NCBI GenBank assembly: GCA_020216965.1
Contig: JAIWOJ010000102.1
Span: 1-7,243 of the forward strand
Reading direction: 5' to 3'
From: Prosthecobacter sp.
Lineage (GTDB): Bacteria > Verrucomicrobiota > Verrucomicrobiia > Verrucomicrobiales > Verrucomicrobiaceae
DNA length: 7,243 nt
Part shown: one piece after another, positions 1 through 7,153 of the stretch
Layout: the number at the start of each line of letters is the position of its first letter
Numbering within the stretch: position 1 is the first letter of the stretch
Program-made: the position numbers and the translations under genes
The notes under the pieces: generated by a model
The model's database searches: none
The model's input: the letters and a program-made list of their open reading frames with translations, nothing else
What the model was told of the DNA's origin: nothing

Positions 1-971
1 TGGTGGACAAAAGCACCGTGCCAGTCAAGACCGGCGAGCGCGTGGCCCAGACCATCCGCCGCTATGCCAAGCCCGGCGTGGAGTTTGACGTGGTGAGCAA
101 TCCCGAATTTCTCCGCGAAGGCAGCGCCGTGGCGGATTTGATGAAGCCTGATCGCATCGTCATCGGTGGCAATACTGACCGCGCCATCGCCCTCATGCAA
201 AAGGTGTATGAGCCCTTTGCCGCGCCTGTGCTGGTCACAGACATCAATAGCGCCGAGCTCATCAAGCACGCCGCCAACAGCTTCCTGGCGCTGAAAATCA
301 GCTATGCCAACGCCCTTTCTGAAATCTGCGAAGCCAGCGGTGCCGACGTGCTCAAGGTCGCAGAAGGCATCGGTGCCGACAAGCGCATCGGGCGTGATTT
401 CCTCAATGCTGGTCTGGGCTACGGCGGCTCTTGTTTTCCCAAGGACATCGCCGCCTTCATCGCCATCGCTGAGCAGCTAGGCACTCCCTTTCACCTGCTC
501 AAAGAAGTACAGCGCATCAACCAACGCCAACTGGACCGTTTCATCGACAGCATCCGCGAAGCCCTCTGGGTGCTGAAGGACAAAAAGCTCGCCGTCTGGG
601 GGCTGGCCTTCAAGCCGAACACCGATGACGTGCGCTCCTCTGTGGCCATCAGCTTGGTGGAAAAACTCGCCGCCGAAGGTGCCGTCGTCACCGCCTACGA
701 CCCCAAGGCCATGGAAAAAGCCAAGGAGCTGCCCATCGCTAGCAAGATCCAATTTGCCTCTAGCCCACTGGAGGCCGCCGCCGGGGCAGAGGCCCTCATC
801 ATCGCGACCGAATGGCCAGAGTTTGCCAGCGTCGATCTCGCTGAGTTACGCGCCACCATGCGCGCGCCCATGATCTTTGACGGGCGCAACCTCATTGATC
901 CCGTGGCGGCAGCGGACTTTGGCTTCCAATATCGCGGTATCGGACGCGGCGTGGTGGAGGCGCGTGCCTGA
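1..971 (+). CDS. ugd: UDP-glucose 6-dehydrogenase, 5'-truncated by window edge
   Basis: This enzyme oxidises UDP-glucose to UDP-glucuronate with two NAD+ in the cytoplasm, supplying uronic acid for surface polysaccharide. The visible 322 residues start at the family's KSTVPV strand; the N-terminal Rossmann half with the GxGYVG motif lies upstream of the window, so the GTG at position 3 is not the real start. Full-length homologues have roughly 430-450 residues, so about 115 are missing. Counting from the GTG, visible landmarks are SNPEFLREGSA, the substrate-contact segment AELIKHAANSF with the conserved Lys at residue 88 and Asn at 92, the GYGGSCFPKD motif with the catalytic Cys at residue 144 (codon 432-434), and the C-terminal NAD/UDP-binding segment WGLAFKPNTDDVRSS. 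No residue expected for catalysis in the visible part is missing. TGA is at 969-971. The family assignment is firm; which polymer it serves cannot be told from this window. Confidence 0.95.
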   Translation, partial: VDKSTVPVKTGERVAQTIRRYAKPGVEFDVVSNPEFLREGSAVADLMKPDRIVIGGNTDRAIALMQKVYEPFAAPVLVTDINSAELIKHAANSFLALKISYANALSEICEASGADVLKVAEGIGADKRIGRDFLNAGLGYGGSCFPKDIAAFIAIAEQLGTPFHLLKEVQRINQRQLDRFIDSIREALWVLKDKKLAVWGLAFKPNTDDVRSSVAISLVEKLAAEGAVVTAYDPKAMEKAKELPIASKIQFASSPLEAAAGAEALIIATEWPEFASVDLAELRATMRAPMIFDGRNLIDPVAAADFGFQYRGIGRGVVEARA

Positions 972-1006
972 GGCACGGGAGGCGCGGAATGCCTCCTTGC
1001 CACAGG
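967..1006 (+). other. Long imperfect hairpin over the ugd stop codon
   Basis: The RNA can fold into three stacked stems: CCTG (967-970) with CAGG (1003-1006), GGCA (972-975) with TGCC (998-1001), and GGGAGGC (977-983) with GCCTCCT (991-997, one G-U pair), closing a 7-nt loop GCGGAAT. That gives 15 pairs broken by one A-A mismatch and one bulged C. The stem contains the ugd TGA. No T-run follows, so it is not a classical intrinsic terminator. It could protect the 3' end of the ugd mRNA, pause RNA polymerase, or be a dispersed palindromic repeat. The pairing is seen directly; the role is open. Confidence 0.55.
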
Positions 1007-1059
1007 GCAGATGCGGCCTAGTCTCGCGATCCTCTTTCCCCCGGAGCCTTCAGTCTTCC

Positions 1060-2430
1060 ATGCGTTTTCGTAACCTCACCCGCCGCCGAGAGATCGGTGC
1101 CAACTCCTACCTGCTTGAGAGCGGGGATCATCGTATCGTGCTAGATGCTGGCATGCACCCCAAAGAGGTGGGCTTTGATGCGCTGCCTGACTTTGGCCCA
1201 CTGCCCCATGAGGCAGCGGATGCCATCTTCATCACCCACGCCCACCATGATCACATCGGCTCGCTCCCGGTGCTGATGCGCAAGCAGCCGCACACCCCGG
1301 TCTTCATGACAGAGATCACCGGTGAGATCACCTCTGGGATGCTGCACAATTCCGTCAACGTCATGACCTCCCAGCGCATGGAGCTAGGCGTGCAGGAGTA
1401 TCCACTCTTTACCCATCGTGAGTTGGATGAAAACCGCGCCCACTACATCTACCGCGATCTCGAGCGCAGCTTTGAGGTGCCAAATACCGGCTGGCAGGCC
1501 AGTCTGTTTGATGCTGGCCACATCCTCGGCTCCTCAGGCGTCATGATCCGCGAAGGCGGCAGCACGCTGTTTTACACGGGCGACGTGAATTTTGAGCCGC
1601 AGACCATCTCCATGGCGGCCAGCTTCCCTACCGAGGGCATCGATGTGCTCGTCATTGAGACGACTCGCGGTACCTATCAGCGCCCGGCAGACTACACGCG
1701 CAAAGGGGAGAAAGAGCGCCTTGCTACCCTCATCCGCGATACCTTTGACGCCAATGGCTCCGTGCTCATCCCCGTCTTTGCCCTCGGCAAAACCCAGGAG
1801 GTCATGCTCATGCTGCACGAGCTGCATGAGGAGGGGCTCATCCCCTCCATGCCACTGCACATCGGCGGTCTCGGCACCAAAATCACCGTCCTCTACGACC
1901 ATTACACCGACCGCGCCCGGCGAAACTACCCCGGCTTTCAGCTCCTGGAGGATGTAAAAATGCTCATCCGTCCAGAAAAACGCGGGCGGCGGGGCGGTCC
2001 CAGGCAGTTCACCTACCAGCCACGCACCGTTTACTGCCTCTCCAGCGGCATGATGACAGAGGGCACCACCTCCAACCAATTCGCTGCGCGCTTCATCGAC
2101 AATCCACGCAATGCCGTCGCCTTCGTCGGCTACACGGACCCGGAGTCCCCTGGCTACCGCCTCCGCCACGCCAAGCCGGGAGAGAAAATCAAACTCAGCC
2201 CCGACTTACCTGCCGTCGAGGCCCACGCCCGCATCGAAAGCTACGATCTCAGCGCCCACGCCACGCGCGAGCAGATCGCCGATTATGTGGAGAAAGTGCG
2301 CCCCAAAAAGCTCATCATGGTGCATGGTGAAGAGGACTCCCAAGCCTGGTTTCGCGCCCGTTTTTCTGAATCCCTTCACGGCACCGAGATCATCCAGCCA
2401 GAGCTTCATCAGCCCATTGATCTCTGGTAA
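1060..2430 (+). CDS. Beta-CASP metallo-beta-lactamase-fold ribonuclease-like protein
   Basis: This 456-residue protein belongs to the MBL-fold/beta-CASP family of RNA-processing hydrolases (CPSF73/YSH1 and the bacterial TTHA0252 type), which cut or trim RNA with two zinc ions in the cytoplasm. MBL motif 1 is LDAG (D29), motif 2 is THAHHDHIG (H60, H62, D64, H65), motif 3 is AGHILGSSG (H154) and motif 4 is YTGD (D175). The beta-CASP part follows: motif A IETT (E200), the segment IPVFALGKTQE, SSGMMTEG, VGYTDP, motif B LSAHA (H400) and motif C VHGE (H422). All expected metal ligands are present, so it should be active. Its motif A reads ETTRGTY where the family usually has ESTYG. The open frame continues upstream to 877, but that part overlaps ugd and looks non-coding. 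ATG 1060 starts exactly at the family's N-terminal strand, with a weak GGAG at 1042-1045. It probably forms an operon with the dehydrogenase 12 nt downstream. The substrate cannot be predicted. Confidence 0.9.
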   Translation: MRFRNLTRRREIGANSYLLESGDHRIVLDAGMHPKEVGFDALPDFGPLPHEAADAIFITHAHHDHIGSLPVLMRKQPHTPVFMTEITGEITSGMLHNSVNVMTSQRMELGVQEYPLFTHRELDENRAHYIYRDLERSFEVPNTGWQASLFDAGHILGSSGVMIREGGSTLFYTGDVNFEPQTISMAASFPTEGIDVLVIETTRGTYQRPADYTRKGEKERLATLIRDTFDANGSVLIPVFALGKTQEVMLMLHELHEEGLIPSMPLHIGGLGTKITVLYDHYTDRARRNYPGFQLLEDVKMLIRPEKRGRRGGPRQFTYQPRTVYCLSSGMMTEGTTSNQFAARFIDNPRNAVAFVGYTDPESPGYRLRHAKPGEKIKLSPDLPAVEAHARIESYDLSAHATREQIADYVEKVRPKKLIMVHGEEDSQAWFRARFSESLHGTEIIQPELHQPIDLW

Positions 2431-2442
2431 AGATCAGACGCC

Positions 2443-3315
2443 ATGAGCCAGCCACTGACAGGACAGACCCTTGGCTTCATCGGCCTCGGCAACATGGGCC
2501 GCGCTAATGCCCGCCACCTCCACGCGGCAGGGGCACACGTCATCGTCTGGAACCGCAGCCCCGGCCCCGCACTCGCCGCCGTCGCCGCAGGCATGGAGCG
2601 CGCGGAAAACCTACCCCAGCTCGCCCAGCGCATCGGCCCCGGCATCCTGTGCATCAACCTCACCACGACCGAGGTCGTCGAGCACGTCGTCTTTGGTCCC
2701 GGCGGTCTGCATCAGGGGCTGCACCCAGAAGCTCTCATCATTGACCTAGGCACCACCAACGTGGCAAAGACGCGCGAGTTTGCCCGCCGCACCGCTTGGG
2801 TCGATGCCCCCGTCTCTGGCGGCCAAGTCGGTGCCGAAGCCGGCACCCTCACCATCATGGCCGGTGGCGCGCCAGAGCACTTCCAGCGCGCGCTGCCCGT
2901 GCTCCAGGCCATCGGAAAGAACATCACCCACATGGGCCCCAGCGGCAGCGGTCAGGTCACCAAGCTGGCCAATCAACTCATCGTCGCCCAGACCATTGAT
3001 GCCGTCGCCCAGGCACTTCGTCTCGCCGAGCTTTCCGGCGTGGACCCCGCCCTCGTGCGCCGCGCGCTGCTAGGCGGCTTCGCCGAAAGTCGCATCCTCG
3101 ACCTGCATGGCGACCGCATGGCGCGGCGCGATTTTGCCCCCGGTGGCCGGGCCGAGCTCCAGCTCAAAGACGTGCGTCTCATGTGCCAGCAGGCCGAAGC
3201 CGTCGGCCTAGATTCCCCTACCCTGCGCAACTCCCTCGCCCAGTGGGAGCGCCTCGTGCATGAAAAAGGTCATGGTGACCTAGACCACTCCGGCCTCTAC
3301 AAACTCTACGAGTAG
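2443..3315 (+). CDS. NAD(P)-dependent beta-hydroxyacid dehydrogenase (3-hydroxyisobutyrate dehydrogenase family)
   Basis: This 290-residue cytoplasmic oxidoreductase interconverts a short beta-hydroxyacid and its semialdehyde with NAD(P). Family members use 3-hydroxyisobutyrate, tartronate semialdehyde, succinic semialdehyde or glyoxylate. An N-terminal Rossmann domain shows GFIGLGNMG (glycines 14, 16 and 19). The substrate-binding segment is DAPVSGGQVGAEAGTLTIM, beginning at D121, and the helical C-terminal domain carries the catalytic lysine in GSGQVTKLANQL (K174, with N177 one turn later). It ends in DLDHSGLYKLYE, close to the usual family C-terminus. Length is normal and nothing essential is missing. 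ATG 2443 is 12 nt after the stop of the beta-CASP gene and has no clear Shine-Dalgarno sequence, which suggests co-transcription. The family is certain, but the substrate is not, so no gene symbol is given. Confidence 0.92.
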   Translation: MSQPLTGQTLGFIGLGNMGRANARHLHAAGAHVIVWNRSPGPALAAVAAGMERAENLPQLAQRIGPGILCINLTTTEVVEHVVFGPGGLHQGLHPEALIIDLGTTNVAKTREFARRTAWVDAPVSGGQVGAEAGTLTIMAGGAPEHFQRALPVLQAIGKNITHMGPSGSGQVTKLANQLIVAQTIDAVAQALRLAELSGVDPALVRRALLGGFAESRILDLHGDRMARRDFAPGGRAELQLKDVRLMCQQAEAVGLDSPTLRNSLAQWERLVHEKGHGDLDHSGLYKLYE

Positions 3316-3424
3316 CCCTACCCGGGCTGCCCAGCCCAGCCGCACAAAACAACCAGCCGCAGAAAAAGCATTGCCCTAAGCCTCCATCTCCGCTTTCCCT
3401 TCCCCGCCCTGCTTCAGCCCAACC
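3316..3424 (+). other. Intergenic spacer, no clear signal
   Basis: This 109-nt spacer is C-rich and pyrimidine-biased towards the esterase start. It holds a short G+C hairpin (GGGCT 3324-3328 with AGCCC 3333-3337) without a T-run, and a 9-nt direct repeat CCAGCCGCA at 3336-3344 and 3353-3361. I see neither a convincing promoter nor a Shine-Dalgarno sequence before ATG 3425. Confidence 0.4.
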
Positions 3425-4192
3425 ATGAAACATCCCCTCCTCCTCAGCGCCGCCGCCCTCCTCCTCAGCGCCGCCGCCCTCCTCCTCCAGGCCAGCCTCA
3501 TCGCCGCAGAGCCGAACTACGCCATCCAGCCCGTGCCCCGAGATGAAGGCTGGCTCAAGCGCCACGAAAGCTTCAACGAAATCTCCAAAAAAGGCGAAGC
3601 CCCCCTCGTCTTCCTGGGCGACTCCATCACCCAAGGCTGGAGCGGCAAAGGTGCTGCCACCTGGGAGAAATACTACGCCCCGCGCCAAGCCGCCAACTTC
3701 GGCATCGGTGGCGACCGCACCGAGCATGTCCTCTGGCGCTTACAAAACGGCAACTTCGATGGCCTCACCCCGAAGCTCATCGTCCTCATGATCGGCACCA
3801 ACAACACCGGTCACGCCAACCGCCCCCAAAAAGAACTCAACGGTGCCATCTACCAATGCAGCGCCGAGCAAACCGCCGAAGGCGTCAAACTCATCCTTGA
3901 GAGCCTCAAGAAAAAATGCCCGCAGTCCAAAATCCTCCTTCTCGGCATCTTCCCCCGTGGGGAAAAACCCACCGACCCCATGCGCCAGCAAAATGAGGCC
4001 ACCAACGCCCTCATCGCCAAACTAGCCGATGGCAAAACCGTGCAGTACCTCGACATCGGCCCGACCTTCCTCCAGCCCGACGGCACCCTCACCCGCGAGA
4101 TCATGCCCGACCTCCTGCACCTCTCCGAGCTTGGCTACGAAAAATGGGCCGCCGCCATGGAGCCCAAGGTCAAAGAACTGCTGGGAGAGTGA
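3425..4192 (+). CDS. Secreted SGNH/GDSL-family esterase (PAF-acetylhydrolase-like)
   Basis: This is a 255-residue serine hydrolase of the SGNH/GDSL superfamily, closest in layout to platelet-activating-factor acetylhydrolase beta/gamma-like bacterial proteins, which usually remove acetyl or other acyl groups from carbohydrates or lipids. Residues 1-28 form a signal peptide: MKHP, a long Leu/Ala core, and likely cleavage after LIAA (A28/E29), so the enzyme should act in the periplasm or outside. Block I is FLGDSITQGW with nucleophile S67, block II is NFGIGGDRT (G95/G96), block III is IGTNN (N126), and block V is DLLHLSELG with D229 and H232. The full catalytic set is present. The hydrophobic core is encoded by a 21-bp tandem repeat (separate entry). 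There is no visible Shine-Dalgarno sequence; the start is fixed by the signal peptide. Its natural substrate is unknown, and a role in polysaccharide deacetylation is only a guess from the family. Confidence 0.9.
   Translation: MKHPLLLSAAALLLSAAALLLQASLIAAEPNYAIQPVPRDEGWLKRHESFNEISKKGEAPLVFLGDSITQGWSGKGAATWEKYYAPRQAANFGIGGDRTEHVLWRLQNGNFDGLTPKLIVLMIGTNNTGHANRPQKELNGAIYQCSAEQTAEGVKLILESLKKKCPQSKILLLGIFPRGEKPTDPMRQQNEATNALIAKLADGKTVQYLDIGPTFLQPDGTLTREIMPDLLHLSELGYEKWAAAMEPKVKELLGE
3437..3487 (+). repeat. 21-bp tandem repeat inside signal-peptide core
   Basis: Two identical 21-bp units (3437-3457 and 3458-3478) are followed by the first 9 bp of a third (3479-3487). Each unit encodes LLLSAAA, so the hydrophobic core reads LLLSAAA-LLLSAAA-LLL. 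As the unit is seven codons, gain or loss of one keeps the frame and changes only the signal-peptide length. The repeat is seen directly; slippage as its origin is inferred. Confidence 0.9.
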
Positions 4193-4337
4193 CGCACGCC
4201 CCGGCAGACAGCCCCTCAAGAACCACCCACCGCGGAACACTTTCTTTCTCAGTCGATTCCGCCCGGCTGCCGAAGTCTCTTGGGGGGGCATTCTTTTTTT
4301 GCCAGAGCCGCAGAATTCGGTTTCAGCCCGAACGATC

Positions 4338-4366
4338 CCGACAAGTCATCTAGGCAGGCTCATAAT
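4338..4366 (+). promoter_or_regulatory. Candidate sigma70-type promoter for kdsB-pyrG
   Basis: A CCGACA box (4338-4343, four of six matches to TTGACA) and a CATAAT box (4361-4366, five of six matches to TATAAT) are separated by exactly 17 nt. Transcription would start near 4373, giving a leader of about 155 nt before kdsB. It is the best promoter-like pair I found in the window and sits in the largest gap before a + strand gene. Matches of this quality can arise by chance, and the sigma consensus of this lineage may differ. Confidence 0.4.
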
Positions 4367-4391
4367 CGCCAATCGCCAATCGCCGATTGGC
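4364..4391 (+). repeat. Triple AATCGCC repeat running into a 17-bp dyad
   Basis: AATCGCC occurs three times head to tail (4364-4370, 4371-4377, 4378-4384). The last copies form one half of a perfect dyad, GCCAATCG (4375-4382), central C (4383), CGATTGGC (4384-4391). A one-base centre suits a dimeric DNA-binding protein better than an RNA hairpin. The dyad falls on the predicted transcription start of the promoter above, the position of a repressor operator. It may instead be a simple-sequence expansion. The symmetry is certain; the function is inferred. Confidence 0.6.
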
Positions 4392-4529
4392 TATCACCCA
4401 CCGCCCATCTCCTCTCTGTGATCGGCGAAGGATCTCGCACCTGCTTCCGCCGCCATCGCTCTCCTCAAATCTTCCCCTTGCGCGTTGAAAGACGACGCGC
4501 CATCTCGGAGGAACCTGCCCGTCACTCCC

Positions 4530-5282
4530 TTGGCTTCTCCCGCGAAATCCCGCACCCTCATCGCCATCCCCGCACGCTGGGGTTCCACCCGGTTCCCTGG
4601 CAAGGCACTCCACCGCATCGCAGGCAAACCGCTCGTCCAGCATGTGTGGGAGCGCTGCCAGCACTGCCAGGCAGTAGATGCGGTCGTGATCGCCACGGAT
4701 GATGCACGCATCGTGGAAGCCGCTGAGAGCTTTGGTGCCAAGGCCGTGCTGACCTCCCCAGACCATCCCAGCGGCACAGACCGCATCGCCGAAGCTGCGG
4801 GCTATTTCCCAGAGTACGAGACGATCATCAACGTGCAGGGGGATGAGCCGCTGATCTCCCCTGCCCTGATTGATGAGCTGGCCCGGGCCCTCCAGGCAGA
4901 TGCCAGCATACGCATGATCACCGCCGCCGCGCCCATCCATGACCCCGCCCAGATTGCGGACCCGAATGTGGTCAAGGTGGTCTTTGATAGGCATGGGGAT
5001 TCCCTTTACTTCTCCCGTTCCGCCCTGCCCTATGTCAGAAATGCCGCCACGCAGATCCGGCACTACCGCCACCTCGGCATTTATGGCTTTCAGCGGGATT
5101 TTCTGTTTCAGTTTGTGGCCTGGCCGCCCTCTGGCCTGGAGATGACGGAATCCCTAGAGCAACTGCGCGCTTTGGAAAACGGCGTGCGCCTGCGCGTGGT
5201 GCTGACCGAGGATCTCTCCCCTGGCGTGGATACGCCAGAGCAGGCAGATGCCGTCGAACGCCAGATGCTTGCTGCCCAGTGA
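4530..5282 (+). CDS. kdsB: 3-deoxy-manno-octulosonate cytidylyltransferase (CMP-Kdo synthetase)
   Basis: KdsB joins Kdo to CMP using CTP, giving CMP-Kdo and pyrophosphate. CMP-Kdo is the donor for the inner core of lipopolysaccharide, so this marks a Gram-negative envelope. With the chosen start the protein has 250 residues, the usual size. The nucleotide-binding signature IPARWGSTRFPGK is at residues 13-25, the metal-binding NVQGDEP at 101-107 (D105), HLGIYGF at 181-187, the ESLEQLRALENG segment after it, and GVDTPEQ near the end with the second metal ligand D234. The start is TTG in any case. TTG 4530 fits the family N-terminus (six extra residues) and has GGAGGA at 4507-4512, although the 17-nt spacing is long. 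TTG 4485 would add 15 residues unlike the family and has no Shine-Dalgarno sequence. pyrG follows after 63 nt, and its product supplies the CTP used here. Confidence 0.95.
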   Translation: MASPAKSRTLIAIPARWGSTRFPGKALHRIAGKPLVQHVWERCQHCQAVDAVVIATDDARIVEAAESFGAKAVLTSPDHPSGTDRIAEAAGYFPEYETIINVQGDEPLISPALIDELARALQADASIRMITAAAPIHDPAQIADPNVVKVVFDRHGDSLYFSRSALPYVRNAATQIRHYRHLGIYGFQRDFLFQFVAWPPSGLEMTESLEQLRALENGVRLRVVLTEDLSPGVDTPEQADAVERQMLAAQ

Positions 5283-5324
5283 TCGGCTCACAGATTCTTT
5301 GCCTGAAGCGATGAACCGCAGTAA

Positions 5325-6965
<1,641 letters not shown>

Positions 6966-6973
6966 CCTGGACT

Positions 6974-6996
6974 GCGGCAGCCCTGCTGCCGCTTTT
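6974..6996 (+). terminator. Intrinsic terminator-like hairpin for pyrG
   Basis: An 8-bp G+C-rich stem (6974-6981 with 6985-6992) closes a 3-nt loop and is followed by TTTT at 6993-6996, starting 8 nt after the pyrG stop codon. The T-run is short, so termination may be incomplete. It lies within the left arm of the long inverted repeat. Confidence 0.65.
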
Positions 6997-7104
6997 CAGA
7001 GGCCAGCCCTGCTGGCCGTTCATCGGTGCGGCGGCAGTCGCCTGGCTTTTTGAGGAGGGTGGATGGGAGAAAGGCTTCCCCCCGGCAGCAGGGCTGCCTG
7101 AGCC

Positions 7105-7127
7105 GAAAGCGGCAGCAGGGCTGCCGC
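7105..7127 (-). terminator. Mirror-image terminator-like hairpin for the convergent gene
   Basis: On the - strand the same stem-loop (7127 down to 7109) is followed by TTTC, about 26 nt after the stop codon of the convergent gene. It is identical to the pyrG-side hairpin because it lies in the right arm of the 30-bp inverted repeat. The T-run has only three bases, so its strength is doubtful. Confidence 0.5.
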
Positions 7128-7153
7128 AGTCCAGGGCTTTTTCGTGCAGATGG

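Larger units (their letters stand above)
4193..4529 (+). other. 337-nt non-coding region before kdsB
   Basis: No convincing gene is found on either strand here. The first part (4193-4300) ends in a G7 run (4281-4287) and a T7 run shortly after, without a hairpin that would make a standard terminator. The middle holds a candidate promoter, a triple AATCGCC repeat and a dyad (separate entries). The last part (about 4392-4529) would be the kdsB leader. A GGAGGA sequence lies at 4507-4512. The reading frame of kdsB stays open upstream as far as 4422, with another TTG at 4485. Confidence 0.6.
6966..7135. repeat. 170-bp nested inverted-repeat element between convergent genes
   Basis: A perfect 30-bp inverted repeat (left arm 6966-6995, right arm 7106-7135) encloses 110 bp. 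Each arm contains the palindrome GCGGCAGC-cct-GCTGCCGC or its complement (6974-6992 and 7109-7127). Two related palindromes lie inside: GGCCAGC-cct-GCTGGCC (7001-7017) and GGCAGC-agg-GCTGCC (7084-7098). The order is two forward cores, then two reversed ones, so the whole element is roughly symmetrical. The left arm begins on the base after the pyrG stop. It resembles a REP/BIME-type palindromic element or a double-sided terminator. No transposase or target duplication is visible. Confidence 0.85.

Noticed and set aside
3..5. GTG at position 3 as the start of ugd
   Set aside because: The peptide begins in the middle of the family at KSTVPV and lacks the nucleotide-binding N-terminus, so the gene is cut by the window edge.
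877..1059. Upstream 61-codon extension of the beta-CASP frame
   Set aside because: It overlaps the end of ugd in another frame and covers the hairpin. Its residues do not look like the family, whose N-terminal strand begins exactly at ATG 1060.
1534..2169. Open frame of 211 codons on the - strand opposite the beta-CASP gene
   Set aside because: It is a shadow of a gene with complete motifs, and has no recognisable domain or plausible start context.
3218..3727. Open frame of 169 codons on the - strand across the esterase start
   Set aside because: It lies opposite the signal peptide and catalytic block I of the esterase. Its repeated Glu/Gly runs are the antisense of the 21-bp repeat.
4281..4299. 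G7 and T7 runs as a terminator for the esterase gene
   Set aside because: I found no stable stem ending directly before the T-run, so an intrinsic terminator is not supported.
4350..5072. Open frame of 240 codons on the - strand opposite kdsB
   Set aside because: It is antisense to strongly conserved kdsB motifs, resembles no family I know, and runs through the dyad region. Long antisense frames are expected in G+C-rich genes.
6966..7135. The inverted repeat as a CRISPR array or insertion sequence
   Set aside because: The copies are inverted, not regularly spaced direct repeats, and the 110-bp interior is too short for a transposase. No target-site duplication was seen at its ends.
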